A stretch of 64,000 bases of DNA from Fonsecaea monophora (GCF_001642475.1 NW_019173954.1:248001-312000); one strand, 5' to 3'. Shown: positions 43,190 through 54,881, counted from the first letter of the stretch. The notes: generated from the sequence alone by a model not told the origin. Numbers and translations are program-made.

Positions 43190-43734
43190 GTGTTACAGCG
43201 GGCACAGATGGGCAGTGCCATGCAAGCCATCCTGGAGGAGACTACAAAACTGGTCAGGAAGAGAAACCGATGAAAGACACATCTGGCGACTCCTGCACGA
43301 CTTGGGGCGGAATTGCGTATCGCCGCCAAGCGCAATTTCGACCCGACGCAGCTTGGAAGTAGAGGGTTGTCAGGGGGTCGTCTGTGGGATTGATATTGAG
43401 CAGGAGCTGTTTCCTGGCTTTGAACGAGCCAGCACGAGGCGAGATAGTCTGAACGATGCTGTCTATAACGATAGATGGACCCAAGTCTCTCGCGAAAATA
43501 GCTCCGGTATCTTTCTGACTACGGTTTGCTGTACTTTTCAGAAGATGCTCCGTGAACTCGGCCTGACGGCTTCGCCGTCGTTGGTGGTATGATATCCCCG
43601 TCTAAGAGCAAGTCCACCTTAGGATTGAGAAAAGGATGCTGTCATCGCAGAGCTGGTCACTCGTCACTCGTCAGCGGTCACTTATTTCCAATCCAATTGA
43701 CATTGAACCAGGTGATCTGCGTGTCTGCTCAGTG
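43190..43734. other. Intergenic, convergent 3' regions
   Basis: This 545-bp stretch lies between the transporter (+) and the ThDP enzyme (-). Frames in it are not supported. No repeats or RNA genes are recognised. Confidence 0.5.
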
Positions 43735-45705
43735 CTAGCCCAGCGACTCCCCCGCGCGCTGGAACACGACCTTGAATTTCTCGGGCACGTCAAACTTGCC
43801 CATCCGCACGTCGACAAAGTGCAGGCCTCGACCTCGACAAAAGGCCTTGTCGGCGAGTAACTCGTCGAGGTGGCGCCAGGTCGAGACCTCGTAGGTGCGC
43901 ACGGGGTAGGAATCACTCTCGTCATTTTCAACGGAGTCATCGCCATCCCTGTCGTCCATAGGCCCATCAGATGACGAACGTGACCGCACCACCGTCTTGG
44001 AGTTGGAGTTGGAGAGCTGTTCCCGTTCGTCGCTCGCGCCAAAAGCGCGTGCCAACTCCCCGTACCGCCACGGCGCCAGGTCGTTGTAGTCCTCATGCAT
44101 GCCGTGGATCTGGCGCTCGTACGCGTACCCGGCGTTGTTGACCAGGAAGATGGTTGCGGGGATCCTGTAGCGGATCATGGTGCCCAGTTCCTGCACTGTG
44201 ACTTGGAAGCCGCCGTCGCCGTCGAGGAGGATCGTGCGGCCGCGGGGGACCGGTGACTGTGTTGTTCGTGTTGGATTTCCGTGAGCATCCCGTTGGTGAT
44301 GAAAACCATGTTGATGATGTGTATGCTGTCGAGCCAAACTCACACCCATGGTCAGTGGCAGCATGTGTCCGATCGAGAACCACTGGCCCGACGCGATGGT
44401 TTGGGCCCCCCTGGGCAGAACGAGATCCCGACCACCGAGGATCGGTGTCGCGTTTCCCAGCACCACGATGTCGTGCGGTCGAAGGTACGCGCTGAGCCGG
44501 AGGTAGAAGGACGTTTGGTCGATGGGGGCGTCGAGGTCAACACCCGCACCCGCATAGGCTGGCGGCTGGATTGTGCGGAAATCCCCCAGAGACGTGACGT
44601 CGGGCGACGCAACGGCCGCGCGATCAATTTGGCGGGTCAGCCGGGCGAGGAATCGTTCGAGATTGATGGATCCCTTCTTGGCCCCGGCGTCCGTGATTGG
44701 CCTGGGACCGGTAGGATCGTGGATCGAGTTCTTCTCCAGCGTAATCGTCCTGTCGGCCTCTGGGACGACCTTCCACGACAGCGTCTGCGTGTCGGAGAAC
44801 ATGGGCCCAAAGGCGATCACCAGGTCCGCGTCGCGCACGTACGGCATCGTGTCGATCTGCCCGACGGGGCCCGAGTGGACGCCGTAGTAGTTTGGGAGGG
44901 CGTGCTCGACCATGCCGTTGCCCGAGGGCATGCACAGCGTGGGGATCCCCGAGGCGTGGACAAAAGCGTTGATCGCACCGCGCAGTTGTCGCACGCCGCC
45001 GCCGCTGTCGACCAGCACCAGGGGCTGTTTGGCGCCGTAGATCTTTTGCAAGAGATGGTCGACGAGTTTCCTCTCGCGATTATTCTTCTTCTCCAACTCG
45101 TCGGTGTCGTCGCCAGCGGTCACGTCTTTCGTGGACAGTGACTCCTCGAGCAGTCTCTCCCCGTCGACCACTTCCTTGGACGCCATGTCCGCCGGAAGCT
45201 CGATGTACGCGGGCCTGCTCTCCCTCAGCGCGGCGAGGATGGTCCGATCAATCTGCGCAGGTGCGGTGGCTTCGTCGACAAGGTTCGCCTGCGCGACGGT
45301 GACGTGCCTGGCCATCTCGGCGAAGACCCTGGGCCGCCCGTCGCCGAGGGTGTGGTGGACGTTCCTCCTCTGGTCCTGCAGCCGGCGCTGGGGGGTCCCC
45401 ACGATCGACACCACGGGGACGTGTTCGCTGAAGCTGCCCGCGACGGCGTTGATGGCGCTCAGCTCCCCCACGCCGTACGTCGTCAGCAGCGCCCCGAGAC
45501 CGCGCACCCGCGCGTACCCGTCCGCGGCGTACCCCGCGCTCAGCTCGTTGCAGGTGCCCACCCATTTCACCCCGGCCGGCGCGATGTAGTCGAGCGCCCT
45601 GAGCGTGAAGTCGCCGGGCACGCCGTGGATGGCGTGCACGCCCTGCTGGCGCAGCCGCGTGAAGAGGTACTTGGCTACCGTGGTCCTGCCACCGTGACTC
45701 ACCAT
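43735..45705 (-). CDS. ThDP-dependent 2-oxo acid decarboxylase (pyruvate/indolepyruvate type)
   Basis: One long frame of 656 aa. The N-terminal domain has VHAIHGVPGDFTLRALDYI and CNELSAGYAADGYAR with the cofactor-activating Glu at residue 54; the C-terminal domain has the ThDP/Mg motif GDGGFQ to VNN near residues 490-520. This matches decarboxylases that remove CO2 from pyruvate, phenylpyruvate or indolepyruvate; which one is unclear. It is about 60-80 residues longer than usual because of two inserts: residues about 455-485 (His/Gln-rich) and an acidic Ser/Asp-rich loop near 575-605. The first insert equals an in-frame 87-nt GT-AG segment (44343-44257) that may be an intron. It has no targeting signal. 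The tail MGKFDVPEKFKVVF matches the family end. Confidence 0.88.
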   Translation of the reverse strand: MVSHGGRTTVAKYLFTRLRQQGVHAIHGVPGDFTLRALDYIAPAGVKWVGTCNELSAGYAADGYARVRGLGALLTTYGVGELSAINAVAGSFSEHVPVVSIVGTPQRRLQDQRRNVHHTLGDGRPRVFAEMARHVTVAQANLVDEATAPAQIDRTILAALRESRPAYIELPADMASKEVVDGERLLEESLSTKDVTAGDDTDELEKKNNRERKLVDHLLQKIYGAKQPLVLVDSGGGVRQLRGAINAFVHASGIPTLCMPSGNGMVEHALPNYYGVHSGPVGQIDTMPYVRDADLVIAFGPMFSDTQTLSWKVVPEADRTITLEKNSIHDPTGPRPITDAGAKKGSINLERFLARLTRQIDRAAVASPDVTSLGDFRTIQPPAYAGAGVDLDAPIDQTSFYLRLSAYLRPHDIVVLGNATPILGGRDLVLPRGAQTIASGQWFSIGHMLPLTMGVSLARQHTHHQHGFHHQRDAHGNPTRTTQSPVPRGRTILLDGDGGFQVTVQELGTMIRYRIPATIFLVNNAGYAYERQIHGMHEDYNDLAPWRYGELARAFGASDEREQLSNSNSKTVVRSRSSSDGPMDDRDGDDSVENDESDSYPVRTYEVSTWRHLDELLADKAFCRGRGLHFVDVRMGKFDVPEKFKVVFQRAGESLG

Positions 45706-46984
45706 TGGATTGAGGGGGGTGAATCTGCTCGTTTTCTCCTCAGACTATACATACAGAACAAGGCAAGCAGATTTGTTTGCGGATTGCCTGAAGACTTGAA
45801 AACTCCCCCTCCCACTTAAAAGGCGAGACGAGACGTAAATGCGAGGCTACGAGGTCTTGTAAGCAACGCGTAATGAACCACACGCATATCTGCAATCTCT
45901 TCGGTGCGTACCGGAAAATGAAATCTGGAGGCCCTAATGGCCAGACCACGGGCTGAGAGCGTAAACGCTGAGGTATGGTTTACGATTGTGGTATTGTAAG
46001 ATGAGAAACCCAGCATTGACCGAGGTCCTCGAACCGGTCGTTCTCGTCACGGCCGCGGCGGGGCTTGGATTGCAGCCTTGCATCAAACAAGGCTGAGACG
46101 CCCTTTTGGGAGTTGCGGGTTCCAAAGAGACCAGACAGATTCGCAGTAAGATTACGAGGTACGCGCATAGAGACGGATCGATTCGTTGCAAGACAAGACT
46201 TTTTGCAATATTTTTCAATTTTTGTGTGTTCGAGGCTAATGTTACGAGCCAAGTGTTCAGATTTTCATTTCTGCCCAACAGTCGTGACAGAAGAGATACG
46301 CCATGCTCTCCGCCTTGAACCTCATTCAAGGTTACAAGTAAAGTCTGGGCCTCTCATATCATGACATCTTCCATCCCTGTTTCAGCATCACAGCTCCGTT
46401 GCTTCCACTCTAAATGGCCCCCTCAACGAATCGTGGGCCATGTTTCCTCGCCATGAGGATCATCCCACGAGCATGAACGCTCATGCAAATTCTTCGGGAG
46501 TCTCCCCGAGACGATGCGGCGGCGAAATATCTGCACATAGCTTGGCCTATGCAGCAGTTTTGAAACCCGGATTGAGATTATCGCAAGGGTTGTTTTTGTT
46601 TACCGGGTCGATCATACGACATGGCGTGATATGCTTCACAGCCTAAATAAGTGAGTCGAGAGCTGCTCGCGGGTACGGTTGAAGTAATAATGACATGTCG
46701 CCGTGTCAGGTTCCAAGGAAAATGGGCTTGAGATGGCCAGGTATCGTGAGTGCCGCTCGACAAATAGCGACCGGATGTGCAGGTAGATGAGATGGATTGT
46801 TGAGCCTTGTTTTGGGATTCCCAAATCCAATAAAGTGGTGCGATGAAGTTGATTAAAAGTTGTAGTAGCTCATTTTGTAGAGATACACCACCAATATCCA
46901 TCGGCATCCTGTGCCGGACTGCCCTGCAATCGCTCGCTCCCAAACCCGATAGGAAATTTCGAATAGAGTAACATGGAAAGGTAA
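45706..46984. other. Intergenic: ThDP-enzyme promoter and exchanger 3' region
   Basis: This 1.3 kb separates two minus-strand genes. Open frames such as 45934-46329 (-) and 46578-46988 (-) show no domain and are probably chance. No repeat or RNA gene is recognised. Confidence 0.5.
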
Positions 46985-48817
46985 TCATGAGTCGCTCGGG
47001 CAGTCGCTGAGGCCGGGTGCGGTGGGATAAAACCAGGCGGCGACCGCAATGATGATGTACAAAGTCATCAGCAAGATACCCTCAAGGTAATGTGACTTGC
47101 CGTCGCTAATCAGGTAGTTGACGAGTAGAACGGCCACGAACAAGACTGCGATCTGGAAGCCATCAAAGAACAAAGTCATATCGTCTTTGCCAATGATCCA
47201 GCCCAAAACAACCACGAATGGGAGTACCAGAAGTGCAATTTGCATACTGGAGCCGACAGCGACACCGATGGCCAAATCCATCTTGTCTTTCACGGCAACT
47301 GTGACGGCCGTTGCGTGTTCTGCAGCATTGCCGACGATCGGAAGTAATATGAGACCGACAAAATTTTTCGAAATGCCACCGCCGCAGGTGATGGCGTTGA
47401 TTGAATCAACCAAGAATTCGGCGTTCAGAGCAACAAGGACCGTGGAGATTGTCAATGTCAGCACAGCAACCCAGATGGATAGTTGAGGTTGTTCAGGCTC
47501 ATCCTCCACGGGCTCTGGAGTCTCGGCTCCTGGTGCTTTCTTAGAGCGGAGCTTATCAGGAATCACTGCATTCTTGAACTTGGTGCCCACGTCGCGCGTC
47601 TCATTCTTCGCACTAGGGGCGTTGTAGATTGCCGAGTGGCTTTTGAGTTGGAAAAAGAGGTAGCAAGCATAGACAATGAGGAGAAGGATAGCTGTGCCTC
47701 TGCTCAATTCTGCCACACCGGGTTTGGCGTTCTCGGTCGTAGCGGTCTCGGTGTTGGAGGTGCCATTTCCGGTTCGAGCCCATTGTTCAAAAGCGGTAGG
47801 GATAATCAGACTGCTGACAGCCAAGAAGAGCAAACTCGAGGCAGTCTGAGCCACTGTGATGTTGAAGGCCTGTTCCATGCGATTAACACCCCCGAAGAAA
47901 AAGCACATGCCCATGACCAGCAGAAGATTCGACAGCATGCTACCAATCAAAGAAGTTTGAACGATCAAGACTTGATCTTTCGCCAGAGCAATGATGGAAA
48001 CAATCAGCTCGACCGCATTGCCAAAGGAGGCGTTAAGCAAGCCACCAAGAACTTCGCCGGTCCTCAAAGCAATCTCTTCAGTGGCATAACTCAACATAGC
48101 CGCCAAAGGGATGATGGCGATGAAGTTGATGACGAAAACGGCAACAGGATCAACATCGGCGTAGTTGACCGCAATGCCAACCGGCGAGGCAATGAGAAGG
48201 ACATTGATCCAGGAGTTGAACAGTGTGGCCCGGATTTGACTCCACGCGGTGAATACTGGCTTGTCCTTGCCGTCGTCATCCTTCTCTTGTCTGGAGTCAC
48301 GGCTGAAGATGGTCTTGATGCCGTGTTTCTCGACGTTTTTGTCGCCCGAAGTACGGTTGCGCAGCGAACCCCCCTCTTCTGTTTGACTGGGCTTGCCATA
48401 TGTGTACGTGTCGCTGCTCAGCCCATCTTCAGTTCCCGTCCGAAACTCGTCTCCAAGACCTCTTTCCGAATTTGCTGGACTCAGAGAGCGAGGCATGTCG
48501 ACTTGATTGCTAGGCGCATTGGGCGTTGTAGAAGATCTAGCATTTGGTGTCGTCGCCGCGTGTCTCACAGACGGATTCACTCCAAGTTCTTCACCCCTCT
48601 CTCTCGATGAAGAAGGCCGATAGTCATTGGGATCGTCGGTTCTGGTAACGGTCAGGGGCGAGCCATTACCGTCGCCGTTCTCAATGCGCCGCAACGTATT
48701 CGATCTGGAATTGGGTTTCCATTTCGCAAAGGGATTTCTGATGGGCAAATTGGCTTCGTCATTCGGATCATTGTACCACGCGGCAACTTTGGCCTGGTGG
48801 CGAAACTTGTCTGCGTT
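46985..48817 (-). CDS. Vacuolar Ca2+/H+ exchanger (CAX family), 5' end unresolved
   Basis: The main exon (48817-46985, 610 codons plus stop) encodes a CAX-type exchanger that uses the vacuolar proton gradient to store Ca2+. A disordered N-terminus of about 180 residues is followed by 11 expected membrane segments with the two signature repeats GNAVELIVSIIALAKDQ and GNAAEHATAVTVAVKD, and an acidic loop between halves (ETPEPVEDEPEQP). The exon starts after a clear acceptor (CTAACTAG) with NADKFRHQAKVAAWYND; there is no in-frame ATG near this point, so a short first exon must lie upstream. An ATG at about 48870 does not join in phase with this acceptor. Similarity to yeast Vcx1 supports the function. 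Confidence 0.9.
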   Translation of the reverse strand, partial: NADKFRHQAKVAAWYNDPNDEANLPIRNPFAKWKPNSRSNTLRRIENGDGNGSPLTVTRTDDPNDYRPSSSRERGEELGVNPSVRHAATTPNARSSTTPNAPSNQVDMPRSLSPANSERGLGDEFRTGTEDGLSSDTYTYGKPSQTEEGGSLRNRTSGDKNVEKHGIKTIFSRDSRQEKDDDGKDKPVFTAWSQIRATLFNSWINVLLIASPVGIAVNYADVDPVAVFVINFIAIIPLAAMLSYATEEIALRTGEVLGGLLNASFGNAVELIVSIIALAKDQVLIVQTSLIGSMLSNLLLVMGMCFFFGGVNRMEQAFNITVAQTASSLLFLAVSSLIIPTAFEQWARTGNGTSNTETATTENAKPGVAELSRGTAILLLIVYACYLFFQLKSHSAIYNAPSAKNETRDVGTKFKNAVIPDKLRSKKAPGAETPEPVEDEPEQPQLSIWVAVLTLTISTVLVALNAEFLVDSINAITCGGGISKNFVGLILLPIVGNAAEHATAVTVAVKDKMDLAIGVAVGSSMQIALLVLPFVVVLGWIIGKDDMTLFFDGFQIAVLFVAVLLVNYLISDGKSHYLEGILLMTLYIIIAVAAWFYPTAPGLSDCPSDS

Positions 48818-50685
48818 CTAGTTAGGACGCGATGCAAAGTCAATGGGGGTGTGCAGGGTTACTGACGCATTTTTCAGCACTCTAACCTCTGCGCTCTCCT
48901 GTTGAATGTCTCGGTTGTCTTGAAAGAGCGATATTGAACTGTGCAAAAGACCGCCAGATTTTTACAATACAGTGGTGTGGGTGGACAAGTATGGTCGGGA
49001 TAGATGGGCCACAGGGTGGGATGTGTGGTCGCTGCCTTTTGAGATACGTGGGAGGATGTCAGAGGTTGCACAGCCCCAACATAACGCAGCAGGGAAGACT
49101 GACAAGCGGTAATGAGCGTTTGGCGTAACACTAGATGTGCAGTGAGGTGAAAGGATGATGATGGTGATGGTGCAAAACAGGGAATCGGGCAGAAATCAAC
49201 AGTACCGAACCAGTCATTGAAAGGGGGCCCCTTGGCGAAATGAAGGGAGATTTGAGTGAATTGCAGGGCATGGTTCAGCTAGAGAGTGATCGGTAAACTA
49301 TAGCAAACGCGGAATGCGATCTGAGGATGGGTAGGACCGAATAGTGTGGCTGTCTGTTTGTCTATGATGAAACAAGGGGTTTGGTATTCCTCTTCCTGGT
49401 AGGATACGGGGTGTACAGGATGTGGCGATGGTGGCGGAGGAAGCACGAGAAGCACCTAGGAAATAGACCAGGTACTGAAGGGGATGCCCATCGACACCCA
49501 ATGCGCATGCACAATGACGGGGGACATGCCCAAACAACCCAATCTAATTTGTTCTCTTCCATTGTTCAGCGCCCCCAGTGCCTTTGGTAGCCACACCCGC
49601 TCCACTTCTACAGTCAAAGCCGGGCCTATGGATACATTTGATTCCCCCCATTAGCGCCACCCGAGATGTTTGTGGTGCCTGGAGGCCCCATTTTATTCCG
49701 GGCGCCGATCCCAGTCCAGTGTCATTCTGTTTTTCTAGGACGTGAATGTCACAGGGGGCTCAATCGCATTACACTCTCTTTTGGGCTAAATCTGCGAGAC
49801 AGTTTCTTGTAACAAAAGCAGGTGAGATGTAAGATTCCTGCGATTCCTCTTGGATTCTTTACCCTGGTTGAATGGTTTGAAGCTTTAGCCTTGTCCGTTT
49901 GGCGGGCTGGGCGTCATCCAGGTGGGAATTGCTTGGTTGTTCTTAGGCATTCTTGGACACGCTTGAGGCATCTTGGTTAAGCTTGAATCAACTCGGACTG
50001 TCAGCCCACAAGGACGACATGGTGAATGCTGTGATCATCTTATACGCCGTAACGGACACAATGCCAGATCGATATCAAAAATTCCTTACTCACCACCTGA
50101 GTGTAATCAGATTACCTCGTACTCGGTACCACAACTCCCGCTTTCAGTCTTTTACTGGTGTGCCTGGCAAATAATCAGCCACACGCACAGCCGCACCGCC
50201 ACGTCCCTCTCACTTTTCTTTTGCCTAAGATTACGAACCATGACCAGATACTCTCTAGGCAACACTTACGAATGTCGCACTTCCAAGACCTCCCAATTCA
50301 CCGACCACTGTCTAAAGGCCAGGCTCCTGTGTATCGGCGCGTCGGCGTACCGGCGCACCCCCTCACGTGCTAGTGTACGGCGTATGCACCCCAATGACTC
50401 GCGCGCTTGTCACGTGTCAGTTGCTCATTTATCAGGTGCAGTCACGTGCAAGAGAAACTCGAATTCATCCATCTCGAAGCTCAAATACTTGCTTCACTCT
50501 ATTTACAAAGAGCACATTTACGCCCAACCTACAGCAGAATTCTTATATATTCAATGTAGGTGGAATCAGGTGTCACAACCGGAATGGCATTTTCTCTGTG
50601 TTTCCCTTCGAGATTTTCCTCTTCTGCCGAAGATGTGATTCGCTGGTTACATCTACCCTAGGTGACCGGATTGATTTCTTCTGGC
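48818..50685. promoter_or_regulatory. Divergent region, exchanger / TilS, with three CACGTG boxes
   Basis: This 1.9 kb stretch must hold the unresolved first exon of the exchanger at its left end, and the TilS promoter at its right. Three CACGTG hexamers lie at 50364-50369, 50411-50416 and 50443-50448, about 240-320 bp before the TilS ATG. A CCTAGG lies near 49454 and another near 50657. No other gene is recognised. Confidence 0.6.
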
Positions 50686-52668
50686 ATGGCTCGCATTGTA
50701 GTAAATCGGACAGTCAACGCGGCGCCATGTCTAACCACCAGAACCTTTCTGAGTTCTTTCTTGGAAATCTGGGGAAAACAGGGATTGGAGCGCGACCAGA
50801 GGAGACCGGTCCCAATAGGTTTGCTCTACCATCATTTGGACGGGACTCTGCTGATAGATCCAGGTGTATGCGTCAGCGGAGGCCCCGACTCTATGGCGTT
50901 GGCATACTTGCTCAATGAGATGAACACAGTGTCTGGAAAGCACAATGTTTCCGTCCAACCATTCGCCTTCATCGTCAACCACAAGGCTCGTAGAGAAAGC
51001 ACCGATGAAGCCAACTACGTTCAATCTCAGCTACGCCGTCTTAGTATGTCTCTCGAACTCTGAACAGAGCCGCGCTTACGGTCCCAAGGCATTGAAAGCG
51101 AAATCCTCGAAATCCAATGGCCCAACAACATTGATCCAGCGAATACCGCCGATTTTGAATTGAGGGCTCGGCGAGCACGGTATCGGCTGATTGCAGATGC
51201 AGCGATTCGGAAGAAGATCCCCCATCTTTTTTTGGGACATCACCAAGACGACCAAGTTGAAACAGTCCTGATGCGTCTCGTGCGCAATGCTGGGACATCA
51301 TTTCTCGGGTTTCAGGGCATGTCAGAGCATAGCACAATACCGTGCTGTGAGGACATTAGGGGAGCAAACGAAATTGAAAGCTACGAGAGATTTGCGCGGT
51401 GGCTAAACCCACACGACCCGCGAGTAAATCCAGAGACAATGAACTCGAGGCTCATCAACCAAGGGAAAACTGTGACGCCTTCTGTGCCGGGCGGGCTGCG
51501 GATCCACCGACCACTTCTGTCGTTTGCAAAATCTGTGATCATTGACTTCTGCAACACAAATCACGTCCCACATGTCCAGGATAAGACAAATTATGATCCT
51601 ACACTGACACTCCGGAATGCTGTGCGGTATATGAGGACCCATTACACCTTACCCAAAGCCTTGCAAAGACCCTCCATCCTCTCACTTCAACAGTCGTCCT
51701 GGCGCTTTGCTACTTCCCTTGCGGCACGAGGAGAAAAGATCCTTGAAAAGCTCAGAGTGCTTACCTTCGACCTGCGGTCCGGTCGTATGACTGTACGAGT
51801 ATCGCCTGCTTTTATCTCTCTGTGCGAGTTGGATTCTGAAGCTGGAGCATATGCTTTGGCGAGACTGACAAGTGTGGTGAGCTCGCAGTCGAGAGATGAA
51901 GAGCCGACTCTTGTACCTCGGCATAACCTGAGGCAGTTCCTGGACAAGAACCGATCTCGATTGCGAGAGTGGGTGACCGTGCAGCAGGTGTTACTCGAGA
52001 AGTCAAGCACTGGGCTGGATGTGAGTGACCATACGGCGACATCCGGATTCCGAATGGAACGGCAGAGCGGGTTTAGCGAGAGCTTTTCCGATTATGAAGG
52101 GACGGTATGGACGCTATCACGTCCACCATTACGTCTGGCGGAAATCACACGTACATCAAGGAGCTTTTGCCTTGACATCCGACCAGGCAAAGTCGACAAT
52201 GAGGGTGCGGGTCCAATCCCCCAGTTGGAATGTGCTAAGAACTGCAACCAGACAGGGTTTTGGTCCCAGTGGATGCTTTGGGATCATCGATATTGGGTGC
52301 GTGTACGGACAAAAACTGCCGAAACGCTTTCCCATATCCGCATTCGCACTTATTGCGAGTCCGACGTACAAAGTGTGTACACAAGGCTCAAGGATAGGGG
52401 CTCAGAGCTTCAGTCCATTCTAGCAGAAGCAGGCCCAGGAAAGTTGAGGTTTACAATTCCCGTGCTGACAGTAGACGGAAAAGTTTCGGTGTTTCCGACA
52501 TTGAATGTCGTCGTGGGGGGAAAGGACTCAATGCATGTTGACTCTGGACTGGCAGATCACTCAATCCTTGAATGGGAAGTCTGCTATAAGGTCATCGATC
52601 TGCCAATCATCAATGACCATCGGGAAATGATTCATTGGATGAATGCGCAGGTAAAACGCCACAAGTGA
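50686..52668 (+). CDS. tRNA(Ile)-lysidine synthetase-like protein, probably mitochondrial
   Basis: Exons 50686-51043 and 51089-52668 give 645 aa. The PP-loop ATP-binding motif VSGGPDSMALA lies near residues 63-73, and the second TilS signature LGHHQDDQVETVLMRLVR near 180, so it belongs to TilS, which attaches lysine to C34 of the AUA-reading tRNA(Ile). The Arg/Thr/Ser-rich start MARIVVNRTVNAAPCLTTRT lacks acidic residues and looks like a mitochondrial presequence, which fits eukaryotic use in organelles. The C-terminal half is long and has no domain I can name. The intron is only 45 nt. Fungal TilS proteins are often annotated as PP-loop or adenine nucleotide alpha hydrolase proteins. Confidence 0.88.
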
Positions 52669-53291
52669 GCCAGTGTCTCTGTTAGCGATTCCGCGAAACC
52701 AACTGAGAGAACACACACTTGATGATCCCCCGCGGAACCGAAAACTGCTTGAGGAGTACGCTCGAACATATCCAACCTTCTCATAGAGACAGTCTACCAG
52801 CACCACTATCAGTCGGACAAGATACCTGGCACTATATTGTTCGACGTCGCTATCTCGGAAATACCCCAAGAGACAACTACAGGAATCGGTGGATGATGAG
52901 CCGGCGGATGACCGTGAGACTGATGCAAAGCACCCGGCTAGACGAATGCTTTGGTAGATGTTGACGAAGCTGAGGCATGGACGCAGTGGGTGCCAGCCAC
53001 CCAGCCAGCTGGTGTCCAAGATGCTGACATGATGTCCGAGAGAATGCCGAATGGTGGACTCTGTGCCACCGGAAAGCTGCGAGATGATTGCTGGTCATTC
53101 GGGAGGATCATACTTGGTCTTCCCCACACGGGGTCTTTAGGCGTCGTCACGTCAATCCACCAGACGCGGAGAGGAGGTGGAGATAGTGGCCTCGGCCATT
53201 GGCGAAGTCTATATATCTCGAATTTGCCGCCGTTGCGCCGGACCGAGCGTTGGCTCAATCTCAGTTTCTCATCAACAGTATCAGCAGCACA
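52669..53291. other. Intergenic: 2OG oxygenase promoter
   Basis: This 623-bp region lies between two tandem plus-strand genes. Open frames on both strands (for example 52951-53322 +) lack domains. No motif is assigned. Confidence 0.5.
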
Positions 53292-54446
53292 ATGGCAACT
53301 CAGGCAGTCCCCGAAGCGCTGACGGCGCCAACACAAACGTTCAAGAATGTTCCCCCATTCCCAGAGGATGTGCCGACCGCACCCCTCCTACGCCTGTCTC
53401 TGGCCAAACTGCTTGACCGTGATCCTGAAGAGGTGAACCGGTTCGTGCGAGCCTGCGAAGACCTCGGATTCTTTTACCTAGACTTGACTGGGCCAGGAGA
53501 CTCTTTGCTCGCCGATGCAGATCAACTTTTCAAGGTTGGGGAGGAGTTGTTCGACCTTCCACTGGACGAGAAAAAGCAGTATGACTTCCAGAAGAAGGGG
53601 TCGTACTTTGGCTACAAAGGGTTTGGTGCCAATGTGGTTGACCGAGATGGCAATCTCGACCGCAACGAGTTCTATAATGTGAGTTGAGTCAGGACCCTGG
53701 TGAATACGAGATGAATCCTGATCAACATGCAGGTATCCAAAGATGACTTGTTCGGGATCATGGATCCGATACCTGCTCCTGAAGTTCTCAGCTCACGACG
53801 GCCCCTTTTGAAATCCTTCATGTCCTCAGCTCATGGGATTGTCACACTGGTGCTAGAACTGCTTAACGACCACCTCAGACTACCACCCAATACATTGCAA
53901 GGCATGCATCGGCTCGAGGGCCATGCGGGGGATCAGGTTCGTTTTATCAAAGCTCCGCCTCAGCCTATGGACGACAGACGGACCGCGTTGGGTGAGCACA
54001 CCGACTTTGGAAGTGTCACGGTCCTCTTCAATCGGTTGGGTGGTCTGCAGGTCCTTCCCCCAGGACGAGACGCACAATGGTGCTACGTAAAACCCCTCCC
54101 TAACCACGCCATTATCAATCTGGGCGACGCAATGGTAAAATTCACAAACGGCCTTCTCCGGTCCAACATACATCGCGTGGTCTCCCCACCCGGCGAGCAG
54201 GCAGACCACACCCGATACTCCCTGGTGTACTTCAACCGACCAGAGAATGACGTGTTGCTGAAGCGGTTGGAGGGCAGCGAGATGATCCCCCCATTGGATG
54301 AGGGCACAGTTGAAGAAGAGATTAATAGCAAAGACTGGATCTTGAGACGAGCACTGGGTCATCGTATTGAACTGTTTGGGAACGATGCTTCGAACTTCGA
54401 CAAAATCCAAGGGACGGAGAAGATCAGCCAACGTGCGTACCTGTAG
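53292..54446 (+). CDS. 2-oxoglutarate/Fe(II)-dependent dioxygenase (isopenicillin-N-synthase-like)
   Basis: Two exons (53292-53678 and 53733-54446) give 366 aa; the 54-nt intron has a GTGAGT donor. The N-terminal DIOX_N region has LGFFYLDLTGPGDSLL, and the jelly-roll has the iron triad HTD (GEHTDFGSVTVLF) and a distal His (SNIHRVVSPPG), with the 2OG-binding Arg-x-Ser in RYSLVYF. It is a soluble enzyme coupling 2-oxoglutarate decarboxylation to oxidation or ring closure of an unknown substrate. Length is usual. Its neighbours TilS and RRN3 are housekeeping genes, so context gives no pathway. Similar proteins are abundant in filamentous fungi, both in metabolite clusters and alone. Confidence 0.93.
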
Positions 54447-54881
54447 AGTCTGGATGGGTGTGGTTATGACGAAGTGGGAGTCATTCGGTTATGTGTATGA
54501 GCCATGTTGCTCAGTGATTCATGTCAATAACACATATTTGAGTCTATTATTCACGGTGACTCAGACATTGTAGGCTGTGAAGTGAATGGAGTCGTCAATC
54601 ACAATGAATCGTGATGGTGTCTCCAAAAATGTCGGGCCTCGACCCAAAAGGGGTTTAGCCTCCCTGCGCACAATAGAGAAATTTCGATGATTTTTCTCAC
54701 TTCGAAGTTGTAATTATTGTTCATTGTTCACCAACGATTGATTGCATTGGGCCAAAAGCCTGGTGCGTCAAGCTCCAATCTTCAGGTCAACCATACTTGC
54801 TGCATATTCGTATTCGTTCGTCCACATTACTACGTCTCATGTGTCGAAAGAACACCCCCATTTACATCTGCCTACACGGCC
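54447..54881. other. Intergenic: RRN3 promoter and 5' UTR
   Basis: The 435 bp are AT-richer than the genes around them. The RRN3 frame continues upstream without stop to about 54717 but has no ATG there. Nothing else is recognised. Confidence 0.5.

Noticed and set aside
46578..46988. 136-codon open frame just after the Ca2+/H+ exchanger
   Set aside because: It overlaps the 3' side of the exchanger gene, has no recognised motif and no ATG context support.
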